Numbered from the stretch's first letter, positions 12,166-22,892 are shown. The stretch: DNA of 64,000 nt from Melitaea cinxia (GCF_905220565.1 NC_059408.1:15128508-15192507), one strand, 5' to 3'. Program-made: numbers and translations. Notes: a model not told the origin generated them from the sequence alone.

Positions 12166-12806
12166 GTATCCTGCTCAAAATCTGGAGCAGTCAAACTGGG
12201 TAAGTACCTCGACCTTACAGAAGATTACAGCTAAATAATACTGCTTTTAAGCAGTGTTTTGTTCCTGTGGTTAAGTGACCAGAGCCCACGGAGTGATCGT
12301 GTAGGGTGGAGGCACTCCTCCAGGGTCCAGGGAGGGTCGGAAACGTGCTTGCGATACTTCTGATTTTGCACGTGTCTATAACCTATGGGCATAGGCCTCT
12401 TTCCCCATGTAGGAGAAGGATCAGAGCTTAATCCACCACGCTGCTCCAATGCGGGTTGGTGGATATATTACCTACTATGAGTAACGATCGCTATCAAGTG
12501 TACATGATAACAACCGGGACCGACGGCTTAACGTTCTCTCCGAGGCACGGCGGGGAGACCCACAAGGACTGCACAAACACCCAGACCACGGAAAATACCT
12601 GTACGGCCAATACAAATGTTTGTCATGTGCGGGGATCGAACCCGCAACCGCCGACTCAACAGGTACAATCCATGGCTGTAACCGTTGCGCCAACGCGGCG
12701 TCTGGTAGTAGTGGGATATTACAGGCTGAAGCGATAACCTATGGTAGTTGCCTACCATCAGGTGGGCAGTATGATTGTTTGCCGAGCTAGTTGTATAAAA
12801 AATAGA
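12166..12806 (+). mobile_element. H-family SINE-like retroposon interrupted by a C-family SINE
   Basis: The left part (12166-12388) runs from cctgctcaaaatctggagca to gtctataacctatgg. The right part (12734-12806) resumes at the second copy of the duplicated target and ends gccgagctagttgtataaaaa. In intact H copies these two parts are contiguous. The insertion is described separately. H is non-coding, about 280 bp, with an A-rich 3' end. Confidence 0.75.
12389..12733 (+). mobile_element. C-family tRNA-derived SINE with 5' inversion, 11-bp TSD
   Basis: ATAACCTATGG occurs at 12378-12388 and 12734-12744. Between them most of the C element, including its tRNA-like head with B box (ggttcgatcccc read on the minus strand), lies in reverse orientation. 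Yet the last ~28 bases, agtagtgggatattacagg plus ctgaagcg, are in forward orientation. The two parts together account for one C element, with a few filler bases (gtctggt) at the junction. Confidence 0.75.
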
Positions 12807-13308
12807 ATGATATTCTTTTGCTATTCTCAATATAAACGGTTATATCCATATTAATTTATTACTGGCCAATGTTCGTAATATTGCTCGCACAAAAATAGGT
12901 GAAACGAATATTTAGAATAAACTAAGTATCAATAAAATATCTTTTGTTTTATATAACTTCTAAAAAAAATAAAAACATAAAAAACAGACGCAGATACGGT
13001 ATTAATCAAAAGCTCAAATAACGGTTCTATTTTTTCACTTCGATTAAACTTCTAAAATAAAGGCCTTTCATATAAAATTTTTACCTTCTTTTTATGCAGT
13101 TGAAATCTCCAATCACATTGAAACTTTATATTTGTTCATTTATATTAAAGGGACTAAAAAAAAATTAATAGTAGTTCTAAATATTGTGAAACTCTCTTTT
13201 AAATTTACATTTCGGACATGATTTCATCTCATTTACTTGGGAATTTTTAAGCATCCTCCTATTACTTTATATTATTCTATTTTATTGGGGTCATAAGTCA
13301 TATCAGGA
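12807..13308. other. unannotated AT-rich stretch
   Basis: No supported gene or repeat. Confidence 0.3.
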
Positions 13309-13319
13309 TATATAATAAT

Positions 13320-13652
13320 CGTCATCATCATTCCAGCCTATCGCAGTCCACTACTGGACATAGGCCTCCGCAAGTTCGCGCCAAAAATGCGTGAACTCAT
13401 GTGTGTTGCTCATAGTCACCACGCTGGGCAGGCAGGTTGGTGACCGCAGGGCTGGCTTTGTCGCACCTAAGACGCTGCTGCCCGTCTTCGGCCTGTGTTT
13501 CAAAGCCAGCGGTTAGATGGTTATCCCTCCATCGGTCGGCTTCTCAAGTTTCAAGGTGGTAGTGGAACCTTGTTATCCCTTAGTCGCCTCTTACGACACC
13601 CACGGGAAGAGAGGGGGTGGCTATATTCTTTGGTGCCGTAGCCACACAGAAC
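13320..13652 (-). mobile_element. A-family SINE-like retroposon, full length with 11-bp TSD
   Basis: Flanked by TATATAATAAT at 13309-13319 and 13653-13663. The 3' tail (read as catcatcattccagcctatc on the plus strand) is at the left and the 5' end, ctgtgtggctacggc on the minus strand, at the right. 333 bp. Confidence 0.85.
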
Positions 13653-13663
13653 TATATAATAAT

Positions 13664-13984
13664 AATAATTTATAATTATAATTTATTTCAGACATATGTT
13701 TATATTTTTGTTAGCTACATTCTTTTCTTAAACTATGTTAGTTTCAATAATTGTGACAAAACAAATTACACCAAATCAAAATCCAATCACACAACTAAAA
13801 TCAAAATCAATATACTAAAATTCAATCAAACCCAAAATTAAAATCACCACCAAATTCAATACAAAAATCCTACTATATATCCTGCTTAAAATCTTAATCA
13901 GCCCCTCTCGAGATGTACCTAAACGTTAAACGTAAGTTCGGCAACATGTATTATGGAAGTAACCCTAAATTGAAATAATTTACT
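13664..13984. other. unannotated AT-rich stretch
   Basis: Low-complexity, with repeated caaaatcaa/caatcacac-like words; no gene. Confidence 0.3.
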
Positions 13985-14177
13985 GAAGTAAAACTTCTTT
14001 ACGTACGCTTGACTTGGGAAGTAAGCTGGTGAAAGTGTGATCGGGTGAGGCGAATGGCGCATGAGCCTCATAGCCAGTTACGTTTCGTATATTTAAGACA
14101 CAGTACAGGCCTATTGTGCAGCCTTATTGCTAAAGAAATTTTACTTCGGTCGTGGGATCTAAAGCACACTCGTTTCT
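13985..14177 (+). mobile_element. E-family MITE-like element
   Basis: From gaagtaaaacttctttacgt to attttacttcggtcgtggga plus tctaaagcacactcg. An internal stretch present at 5685 (ttacgaaaagtgtga to agagagaag) is missing. Confidence 0.65.
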
Positions 14178-14322
14178 CATTAAAAAGCTCTGTCCCAAAA
14201 ACTTTTCTAAGAGACACTCCACATAATAATAGTCAACTTTTAAAAGATAGGCACACAAAATAAGAAAAAAAAAAGTTAACAATATCCCATAAACTTCGTC
14301 AGTATGAAATAATAGCCAAGCT

Positions 14323-14376
14323 GTTAACCCTTCAGTCCCTCCGAGGCTAACGACCCGGGGGTACTGAAGGGTTAAC
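14323..14376. mobile_element. TTAA-flanked mini inverted-repeat element (piggyBac-like ends)
   Basis: gttaacccttcagt at 14323-14336 is the exact reverse complement of actgaagggttaac at 14363-14376. The outer TTAA at 14324-14327 and 14372-14375 followed inward by CCCTTCAGT fits the TTAA target and CCC-starting termini of piggyBac-type elements. Only about 44 bp lies between the two TTAA. It may be a miniature element or a conserved palindromic end of a larger one. Confidence 0.5.
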
Positions 14377-14605
14377 ACGGACTCCGGACTTTTTCATATT
14401 TCACAGTAAATAATCTCTTGCTAAACGTCCGCAAAATGTCGACCATTTTATTTTACTCGATGCAGTAATAAAACATAACTTTTCAGGATTCTTTATTGAA
14501 CCAATTTCGTAGGGAGAATTATTTATGTTTTCATTTAGTCGTAGTTATAATATATTTTTTTAATTTCCTGTCTAATATATTGATTTAAATTAAAAAGTTT
14601 TAATT

Positions 14606-14755
14606 TGTACGATTTTATTTTTGTGTTACCCACACATTAGGAAATTCTTAACATTATCCATAGCTTAATTGGCTAAAGCACCGACTCGGTAGTCGGAGAT
14701 GCAGGTTCGATCCCTGCTGGAACGGTCGATTTTTGATATGATATTAAAAAATGTT
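14606..14755 (+). mobile_element. T-family tRNA-like SINE
   Basis: tagcttaattggctaaagc resembles a D arm with A box. CCGAC...GTCGG forms a 5-bp anticodon stem, and GCAGG-TTCGATC-CCTGC forms a 5-bp T arm with B box ggttcgatccc. The anticodon loop is one base short and the acceptor stem pairs poorly, so it is not a working tRNA gene. It is followed by ggtcgatttttgatatgata, as in the copy near 26870. It is preceded by a ~50-bp block (14606-14655) that recurs at 27130-27177. Confidence 0.6.
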
Positions 14756-15150
14756 TAAAAAGTTTTGTCAACATCATGTATATAGTAGGCACGTACGTAA
14801 ATATTAGTCAATTGTATGTTTTAATTAATTGAATTTTTAATAATAAACTTTATAATAAGATGATTTAATAGTTAAATATTTATTGAGAAATAATTAAACT
14901 TATTTTTTTTAAATGTATTTCTAATGTTTTATAAATATGTATTTTGAGAGAGGGTATATAAACGATGTTACATTTATGTTAAGACCTCTTTTGTATCAAA
15001 CACTCGAAAGATACGCATCTCTTCTGTGGAAATAAGTATAAGCTATGAAGTCTTGACTTTCATTATGGATCCCGATGATTATATTATTATAGAGTCACCG
15101 ATATTGCGAACATGTACCATATTCGCAAATTGCTTTGATTGATTGATTGT
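14756..15150. other. unannotated AT-rich stretch
   Basis: No supported gene. Confidence 0.3.
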
Positions 15151-15151
15151 G

Positions 15152-15212
15152 CTGGTGAGGCACGGTTGATCCTGCCAATATAACGTAGAATGGAGAAGAC
15201 ACGAAGGAGATT
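15152..15212 (-). pseudogene. short LINE coding remnant
   Basis: The minus strand reads SFRVFSILRYIGRINRASPA. A related string with ttctccattctacgt and attggc occurs at 63175-63205 next to a GAA-tailed LINE end. Too short to place in a clade. Confidence 0.3.
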
Positions 15213-15290
15213 GATCGGAACTTTACTCAAATAGGGCAAGACCACATTCGAATCGTCATTTTACAAATTAACATTTTAAAGTGGTTATTA
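15213..15290 (-). mobile_element. G-family LINE 3' end fragment
   Basis: tttactcaaatagggcaaga then cacattcgaatcgtcatttt and acaaattaa match the terminal part of G at 25250. Confidence 0.55.
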
Positions 15291-16195
15291 TTTTTGTAAA
15301 AGTATATTGCTTTAAAACGTCATTGTAAAAAAATGTCGCTGTCAAACATTTGACAGTCGACAAAGGACAGAAACAAAAATACAGCTTCTCAAATATTTTA
15401 AAACTTACTTTCAAAATATCAATTTTTAAATCCGCTAAAGAGTTTTTTTTATCTACAGATTACGAAAATATCTTTTACCTTGTCCACGGAAATATTATCA
15501 CGAGCACGCTAATGAGGTCTGAACGAAGAATAAAATAAAAAATAGGAATTTCTCTTAGAATTTATACAGTCGTTGGTAAGTTACCCGTGAGGTAACGAGC
15601 GTAATAAACTTGTAATATTATTATCACAGTAACTTTAAAAAAAATAATTATAGACAAATTAAAAATAAAAAAAATAAAAAAAAATATTTTAAAAAAACAA
15701 TAAAAAACGTTCCCTTTTAAACTTTTACTACCAACATAGTATAATTTCATTAAACAATTTTTATGATATAACATCTTGTCGCAAGATAATAAGTACTCGT
15801 AGTTACTTAGTTTTAAAATTTTAAAAATTACAATCAATCAATGAAGTTATTTAATTCCCTTAATCGGTAAATCTCGCTATTGCTACACATTTATCAAAAT
15901 TAAGATGGAATTTTACCATATCAAACATATATACATTGCAATTAAGTGAAAGCTTTTGATTAAAAATAATATTCTATCTCAGAAACCCAATTCGAAAATA
16001 ACAGTAGTAGTCCGATGGAAAGTTATCGTAATTCAGTTAAATAAAATCAGAATGTCTATGTATTTATGACATAAAGTAAAACTGTGACGAGTTTTGGAGT
16101 TTACTCTTTAAGAATCGATTCTCATTTAAGGCCCCGGTATGAAAAAAATATGAGTAGTAAAATCTACTGAACGAATGACCTCGTTACATTTTTGT
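15291..16195. other. unannotated AT-rich stretch
   Basis: No supported gene; A-run-rich at 15640-15710. The 91-codon minus-strand frame at 15562-15837 is Phe/Ile/Leu-rich low complexity. Confidence 0.3.
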
Positions 16196-16198
16196 TAA

Positions 16199-16226
16199 CG
16201 CCATCTCATCCGATAGATGGCGTTAT
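16199..16226. repeat. short hairpin, aacgccatct / agatggcgtt
   Basis: A 10-bp inverted repeat around a short loop (catccgat). Half-sites gccatct and agatggcg also occur at 49461 and 49668, so it may be a small dispersed palindrome. Confidence 0.5.
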
Positions 16227-16460
16227 TTGATTCGTTTATTTACCATTTGATATGGTATTAATCTTTTTCTTAGACTAGTAAGCCTTTTTGTGCCTATTTA
16301 GATAGTCGATCTGAAGGAGTAAACTCCAGTCGTGCGTCGGAGCTGACACACACACTTTTTTAACACATAAACTAAATTATGAAAATAATATAACGATTGG
16401 AATGGTTTTCAAGTTTATATCACCCCTTTCTTTAATGTGTAAACTTTTCTCAAATCTTTT

Positions 16461-16771
16461 CGCTTCAGCCTGTAATATCCCACTACTGGGCATAGGCCTC
16501 TTTCCCCATGTAGGAGAAGGATCAGAGCTTAATCCACCACGCTGCTCCAATGCGGGTTGGCAGATATATTCCTGATGATATATTCCTACTATGAGTAACG
16601 ATCGCTATCAGGTGTACATGATGACAACCGGGACCGACGGCTTAACGCGCTCTCCGAGGCACGGCGGGGAGACCCACAAAGACTGCACAAACACCCAGAC
16701 AACGGCAAACACCTGTATGGCCAATACAAATGTATGTCATGTGCGGGGATCGAGCCCGCAATCGCCAGCAA
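16461..16771 (-). mobile_element. C-family tRNA-derived SINE, 5'-truncated, 11-bp TSD
   Basis: Flanked by TCAAATCTTTT at 16450-16460 and 16772-16782. The 3' end (cgcttcagcctgtaatatcc on the plus strand) is complete at the left. The 5' side is cut inside the tRNA head, just past the B box (gggctcgatcccc on the minus strand). gatatattcct is duplicated at about 16562-16588. Confidence 0.85.
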
Positions 16772-16782
16772 TCAAATCTTTT

Positions 16783-17673
16783 AATATGTTACATTTTTAA
16801 AATCTGTCTTACTATAGGTGTGTATACTTGGTTATTATTTACGCTAGTTTCACAGTCACCACAGTATGCTTTAAACAATGGACTTAACAATCGAATTTCG
16901 CAACGATAGGAAAGCCTGCAAAAATTTCGTACTACGTCGCTTTAAAATAATAAACAAACTCTCGTTTCTAAGTAATCGTAATATTGTTCGCTCGAATGTT
17001 AATTAAAAATGCTATTGTTTCGTAATTTCGTTCGTGGAAATTTATTTTTAAACAGCGTTCAAGTATCGTAAAGTTTTCCTTTTGTTTCTTAAAAATATAC
17101 CGGGACTAAAAAATTAAGAAAAAAAGTTAGGAAAAAATTAAATGAACCAATGTGTAAAGGACGTAGTTTATAGGACATGGTACATGGATGACAAAAGATA
17201 ACATTGAAAAAAAGAAATTATAGGATCTGAGAAAAAATGACAAATAAAAAGGGCGTTACGGAATAAATTTTAATTACTCTTCTTATGACAGAATGATTCT
17301 AAATAATCTCAACTTAAATACGACATAAATTTCAACGTCGAATAAATTTCGACGTTGTATTACCATAGAAATTGTCATTGATGTCATATTGAACGCGTCG
17401 CTACATTTTTTTTTTTGGTTGTACCAACTCAGAAACCTTTGTGGGCTAATGCACAACACTTTGCTGAAGATCATGACATCAAATGCATAGTTTCATAGTC
17501 ACAACGAAGACAGCGTTCATGGCAATGGATACACTAAGCAATTTGAATCGTTCGATTAATTTGGCCAAGAAACTCAAAACTCATCTGAAGTATATCTAAA
17601 ATTGCTCCTAAAATTCGTACCGAATAAAGCTAAAAACAGCTGATAATGGATAAGCTTAAAATATTCTATCTAT
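16783..17673. other. unannotated AT-rich stretch
   Basis: No supported gene. attttcaacgtcgaataaatttcgacgttg at 17327-17358 contains an inverted repeat (caacgtcgaa / ttcgacgttg). The 63-codon minus-strand frame at 17283-17474 has no recognisable domain. Confidence 0.3.
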
Positions 17674-17682
17674 CTATCGCGA

Positions 17683-17930
17683 GAGTGACTCCATCGAATG
17701 CCTTGTCGTGCAGGGCAGGGTGGAGAGTAATAGAGGGCGAGTAAGATCATCCATGCGATGGATCGACCAAATTAAGTCAGCTGTGGGTGGTTTCTTGCAT
17801 GAGTGCACCAGGATGTCAACCAACAGAGAGAAGTGGCGAACAATCGTGAAGAGCATCACAACTGCCCCTATAGAAGTTGCTATTTGATGACCACGACCGC
17901 TCTGTTAAGAGTGTCACGAAGAAGAAGAAG
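17683..17930 (+). pseudogene. LINE ORF2 C-terminus with (GAA)n tail
   Basis: The plus frame reads QGRVESNRGRVRSSMRWIDQ, IKSAVGGFLHECTR, and NREKWRTIV, then stops. This is the closing segment of many insect LINE ORF2 proteins (RGRxxxRWxDQIKS...LHxCTRxAxxRxxWRxIV). It is followed by a GAA microsatellite that acts as the 3' tail. The RT core is absent, so this is a 5'-truncated copy. Confidence 0.7.
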
Positions 17931-17932
17931 AA

Positions 17933-17985
17933 AATATTCTATCACGTTAAACCATGTATTCTATTTCTATCACGTTAAACCATGA
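17933..17985. repeat. short tandem duplication
   Basis: ttctatcacgttaaaccatg occurs twice with a period of about 29 bp. Confidence 0.6.
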
Positions 17986-18000
17986 GTTCTTTGTGACTAG

Positions 18001-18060
18001 TCCTATGGCGCAGTTTGTTGTGACACTGGTTTCTTCTCCGAGGGTTATGGGTTCTTAGGT
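18001..18060 (+). mobile_element. degenerate tRNA-derived SINE head
   Basis: tatggcgcagtttgttgtga resembles a tRNA A box, followed by ttcttctccgagggttatgg. It matches the head of the minus-strand SINE at 57955-58075 (ggcgcagtttgtgtgactct). The B box is decayed. Confidence 0.4.
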
Positions 18061-19154
18061 GGTATTATTTATGTGTAATGTTATCGAAAAAAAATTGCTA
18101 TATCAGTCGGCTGTTAATAACAACAGCATAACACAAGTTATTTATTTCCATTGGTGAAAAAAAGCAAATTTTTTCAAAAGGCACAAAAGCCCAACTCAAC
18201 TCAGAATTTCATCATGATATGTCAAATATGCTCGTATATTTCAGTACGTGTCTTCCCATTTTCCTTCTAAGATATATTATTCTAGCAACTTTACTGATAT
18301 CCTTATTACAAATCTATTTCTAAATTCAAAACAACTAGTGATAATCTTTAATATAAGGCAACACTAGCTACATGTAATGGTATTACAAACTTAATAGATT
18401 AAGATGTTGTTGCTATTATGTTGATAGCGTTTTAAATGTGCCACGGCGTTTTCGTGTTACGCCAATTATTTTCTTACTCGGTTACTTTGAGGTTCGCCGC
18501 TGTCAGGGTTGCCGCTTTCAGTTCTTACATAAACTTAGACGTGTGAATATTTCTTCTGGTATGTATACATAAATAGGAAATAAGCATTTTATGTGTTTTA
18601 AAGTCGACAGTGTTCACAGCAAGTGATGCACTTCCAGTCGCAAGTTTGAGTCCCGCACAGATCATTAGTGATTGTATTGTTTCCGAAATTTGGAAACAGA
18701 GACTACGTCGTGATGAAAGTCTTTGTGTATTGTAAACGCTTACGCACGCTTATTATTTTTTAAAGTAATTATCATGAATATTTGTCTTGACAACCCTAAC
18801 GGTAAATATATTTTAAACAAACTTCCAAGTATTTTCTTAATTGCGCTGAAAATTTTGATGTCTTCCCTTTATGATATATTGCTTTTATCTTAATAAATTG
18901 TGACAAAAATAGATTATGTTTTTAATAAATTTATTTTTGCGAATATTAATAAAATAAAAGTTTAACTTTAATCTTCAACCCTTCTCTCGTTGCGATCGTT
19001 AGTGTTACTTGCACTCGCCAATAGAATATTCACAAATACTTGAATTATCCCCTAACTAACAAGTCATCTAATCCAACACGACGTTTTAAATTTTAGCGCA
19101 CCGTCAGTACACGTTGCTTGCACTGCATGACATTTACAAAATCAGCATTTGACC
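18061..19154. other. unannotated AT-rich stretch
   Basis: No supported gene. 18615-18720 has a possible decayed SINE (gcaagtttgagtcccgcaca looks like a T arm with B box), too weak to call. Confidence 0.3.
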
Positions 19155-19330
19155 AAGTTTGTTTCTCATCACTTCAGCCTATCGCAGTCCAGTTTTGGAC
19201 ATAGGCCTCCCCAAGTTCGCGCCAAACATCCCGGTCTTCCGCAATCCTCATCCAGCCGACACCGGCAATCTTACGTAGATCGTCGGTCCAACGGGCCGGA
19301 GGACGTTTGTTTCTACGTCGCTTGAAATGA
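19155..19330 (-). pseudogene. LINE ORF2 C-terminus and 3' tail (likely partner of family A)
   Basis: The minus strand encodes ARWTDDLRKIAGVGWMRIAE followed by DRDVWRELGEAYVQQW, the standard end of an RTE-like LINE ORF2. Its 3' DNA, gaggcctatgtccag then tggac and a cgataggctgaagtgatga end, is nearly the same as the 3' end of the A elements. 5'-truncated after about 170 bp. Confidence 0.8.
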
Positions 19331-19387
19331 AAAAAAAACATTTGACCAATGTTACTTCCACACTACTTCTAGTAGAAGATCATAATT

Positions 19388-19560
19388 GCTGCGATGCTTC
19401 TGGTATTGCAGGCGTCTATAGTCGCTTCAGCCTGTAATATCCCACTACTGGGAATAGGCCTCTTTCCCCATGTAGGAGAAGGCTCAGAGCTTAATCCATA
19501 GCGTCTTTAGATTACGGCAATACTTACCATCCAGTTGAACCGATCACTAGTCTGCATTCC
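19388..19560 (+). mobile_element. H-family fragment with a C-family insertion
   Basis: H sequence gcgatgcttctggtattgca then ggcgtctatag is interrupted at about 19426-19495 by the C tail in reverse orientation. H then resumes as gcgtctttagattacggcaa plus tacttaccatc. The target word gcgtctatag/gcgtctttag is present on both sides, a 10-bp TSD with one mismatch. Confidence 0.6.
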
Positions 19561-19751
19561 CAGTCGTTTAAAAAAATGTCATGTTTCCTTCCGAGCAATA
19601 CTAAATCTGTAACTAATTGATGTAATGGCTTCCAATAATTAAAGTTTCTGATGATTCTTCTTAGAAGAACTTTTATTGCAATTTCCATGATATCAATACA
19701 GTACAACAACCTACTGTCGTAAAACCGAGGATGTACTTCTTTAGTCTTTTT

Positions 19752-20029
19752 TTTTTAATGTCACTAGGTCGGCAAACAAGCGTACGGCTCACCTGATGGT
19801 AAGCGAATACCGTAGCTTATAGACACCTGCAACACCAGAAGTATCGCAAGCGCGTTGCCGACCCAAACCCCAATCCCCCAAGAGCTCTGGTCACCTTACT
19901 CACCAACAGGAACACAATACTGCTTCAAAACAGTATTATTTTGCAATGATCTTCTGTAAGGTCGAGGTACTACCCCAATCGGGCTGCTCAAAATTTTGAG
20001 CAGTAAATTCCTGCTGTGCCCTACCTCAG
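19752..20029 (-). mobile_element. H-family SINE-like retroposon, full length with 10-bp TSD
   Basis: TAGTCTTTTT at 19742-19751 and 20030-20039 flanks the element. It runs from the poly-T/actaggtcggcaaacaagc end (its A-rich 3' end on the minus strand) to the 5' end actgaggtagggcacagcag (minus). 278 bp, no coding frame, with conserved short hairpins. Confidence 0.8.
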
Positions 20030-20039
20030 TAGTCTTTTT

Positions 20040-20754
20040 GATTTACTCTTTTTTGCAAAAGAACAACGAAATCGATACGAGAACGCCGAACAAAAAGTTT
20101 GCATTGAATTTTTATATGTCTGACTGAAACTGCGCTCCTAAGTACTTAAAATAACTTTCAATGTAGACAATTTCCGATTTCGATGTAAAAACGTTGTAGT
20201 TCCACTTCGCTAGCTTTTCAGTCGATTTAAATTTAATTCCTGAGTATTATTTTTGTGCTGTCAAATGCTGGTTTATCCTTGATATTTTTAAGACATGAGG
20301 CAGATAAGACAAGTTATGGTCTAAATCATTTAACACAATTTTGTTAATACCATACACCATTGTGTGTATTGATAATAATAGTTTTGGCCCTAAGGCTCCA
20401 TGGCCTAGAGCTACATACATTATAATATGTACGTTTATTGTGACTGTAGAATCATTTAATAAATATACTACAAGCTTCGTTTGAATTAGTTCGTCTGACC
20501 TACAAAGTAAGTTACGAGAGGATCAAGAACAAATCCTAAATTTAGCCTAAATCCTTTAGTCTTGATACGGTAATAAAATTGAACTCCCCGATTACTTACA
20601 AAGAAATAACGATAGAAAAGAAATCTTCAGGCGTGTTGAGACGGAGATTTGATGAAATTAGATTATCAAGTCAATAATATACAGACATCAGAGTGATGTT
20701 AAAGTGAAATGAAATAAGTAATTTATTTTTCTATTGGTTATCTATAAAAAATTA
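20040..20754. other. unannotated AT-rich stretch
   Basis: No supported gene or repeat. Confidence 0.3.
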
Positions 20755-20905
20755 AAATATAAATCACTTTATTCAAATAGGTTATAGGTAATTTTGTTTG
20801 TGCAAAGTATAGGTATCACCGGTTCGGAATGTGGATTCTGCAGAAACGAACCGGCACGAAACTTCATTTTAGACCGCCATAAGATTTAAGCAAGAAACTA
20901 ACAAT
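20755..20905 (-). mobile_element. G-family LINE 3' end
   Basis: atcactttattcaaataggt is followed by caccggttcggaatgtggat and tctgcagaaacgaaccgg. The tail and polyadenylation signal read on the minus strand. Confidence 0.6.
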
Positions 20906-21519
20906 CTTTTATCAACCTTCCTAATCTCGCGAATCAGTCTCATAGACTGATAAATTAATAATGCGTTAATAATAGTTTTTTTAAAACTTACGTTTACTGA
21001 AACTTGAGTTTTCTTTGGCATTGAGTAGTGCAACGCTAGCGCTGGTATCGAGTTTAGGTGTGTCTCTTTATTAAAGCATCGGTCGAAACCGAAAAAGGGA
21101 CAAAATTGTTTATATAAAATATATTACATAATTACATATTATATTACATAATTGTAAGTGTAATAAGCAGAATTTTAAACGATGGATTATAATTTTAAAT
21201 CTTTATTTGGGTCACATTGTAGCGGCTATTCGTAGCGCCAGCAGTTTTATCAAGTTGATCGATATCTTAAAATTTTAAGCCAAATGTATACAACTGTCAA
21301 AGTTTGAATATTATTCTGTCACACACACACACATACACACACATATATATATATAATTTGTACCAGTTCCTGAAATTGTCGACTTTAAACAAATAAACAA
21401 ACTTTTGCGCTTTTTATATTAGTATGGATGATTATAGATTTTCTCGTAAAAAAAATAATTAATAGAGAGCGATAGAAATCGGTAAAACGGGGGTTTTCCC
21501 GCGTGGTTCCCAATTATTC
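20906..21519. other. unannotated stretch with a CA microsatellite
   Basis: (AC)n/(AT)n run at 21321-21356. No supported gene. Confidence 0.4.
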
Positions 21520-21682
21520 GGAAAAAAATAGCCTGACAAACAGACAGACAGACAAAAATTCTAAAATTGTTTGTATGTATTTTAGTATCGAGTTAATAGC
21601 TATATACACTTGAAAAAACACAGTTATTTTGAAATCACAGACAGAAACCTCAATTTTATTTATTTGTAGTACGTATAGATTT
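21520..21682 (-). mobile_element. diverged Helitron fragment (family B)
   Basis: Retains gacaaacagacagacagaca and the terminal attttatttatttgta...tatagat of family B; the CTAG end is not recognisable. Confidence 0.45.
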
Positions 21683-21950
21683 GGGCCGCATACAAGTTTA
21701 CGGCTCTGTTCACCTTATGGTAAGGGATTACAGTAGCTTATAGATGCCTGCAACAAAGGAAGCACCGCAAACGAGTTGTCGACCTGACACCCAACCCTCA
21801 TCAGGAGCAATGGCTACCTTACTTACCATAGGAACATAAGATTACTTGAGAACGGTATTATTTACGAGTGGCTGTGATCTGTAAGGTCGACGCACTACCC
21901 GAGTTGGGCTGCTCCAGATTTTGAGCAGGATATTTCTTGCTGTGTTATAT
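21683..21950 (-). mobile_element. H-family element, diverged
   Basis: gttcaccttatggtaaggga, cagtagcttatagatgcctg, ctgatctgtaaggtcgacg and gggctgctccagattttgag follow the H order with many substitutions, so this is an old copy. Confidence 0.65.
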
Positions 21951-21962
21951 CTCAATAAATAT

Positions 21963-22333
21963 TCTATCTCAAGTAAACAAAATCATCTTTATTATATTTC
22001 TTGTGTACGTGTGTATGTCACTGAACTCCTCCTAGACGGCTGGACCGATTTTGATGAATTTTTTTTTGTGAGTTCAAAGGGACTCGATGATGGTTTAGAT
22101 TCACAATTTGGTCCACTGGAAAATGTTTATTTAACTAATTTTTCATTTATAAGATGTTAATTTTGGAATGTTTTACATTGGCTCCGCTAGACTGCGCTAC
22201 CATTGCAGTATCAAATATAAAATATTATTCTATTTTAATTTCAGTTTGTCCCGACAGTTGGTGCTGCGATCAAATTGAGAAAAATATTTGAAATTTTGTA
22301 TTATGGCAAAACAACGTTTGCGGGGTCAGCTAG
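21963..22333 (+). mobile_element. Helitron, non-autonomous (AACAACGTTTGCGG type)
   Basis: Ends caaaacaacgtttgcggggt followed by caGCTAG and T. The middle has actcctcctagacggctgga and ccgattttgatgaa. The TC start near 21963 is tentative. Related shorter copies lie at 26254 and 48712. Confidence 0.6.
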
Positions 22334-22837
22334 TATCGGTGTAAATAGATTACTAAAACGACCATAAGTTAATTAGTTTAATATGTAAATTGAAAATTAT
22401 AATCCCATTCACAATATCAATACTTTGTTGTTGTAATTAATAACTAATGTTAGCACCGAATTGCTTATTATCACTGTGGCTCTCAAAGTTTTTGTTAACA
22501 TACCCTTAACGGTAAATTTCAATATTACTTGTGCATAGAATATGCTTAACCAATAACATAAACTAAAAATAAGTACAATTGATTGTTTACAATTACTTAT
22601 TGCATATGCTTTGGAATTACTTTTTATTTTATTTTTTAATTTTTATTATAAAAGTCCAAAAATTTGTCTATCAACGATGGTTATAGTCATAACAAACCAA
22701 TAAGTGGATCAAAATATCAGCAAACTATAAAAATAATAACTTTATTCAAGTACGGTTTAAAATTTCTTTTTTACCGTTAATAAAAAAAAAATAGCTAAAA
22801 AAGGAACTATATTTTTTTTTATTTTGCATCGCAAACA
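22334..22837. other. unannotated AT-rich stretch
   Basis: No supported gene. Confidence 0.3.
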
Positions 22838-22892
22838 GTCTGTAACATCCCACTGCTGGGCATAGGCCTCTTTCTCCATGTAGGAGATGGAT
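22838..22892 (-). mobile_element. C-family SINE, 3' tail only
   Basis: acatcccactgctgggcata then ggcctctttctccatgtagg is the C 3' tail. Confidence 0.6.

Noticed and set aside
14651..14730. Functional tRNA gene
   Set aside because: D arm, anticodon stem and T arm are present, but the anticodon loop is one base short and the acceptor stem does not pair. The same tail follows the other copy at 26895, so it is a SINE head.
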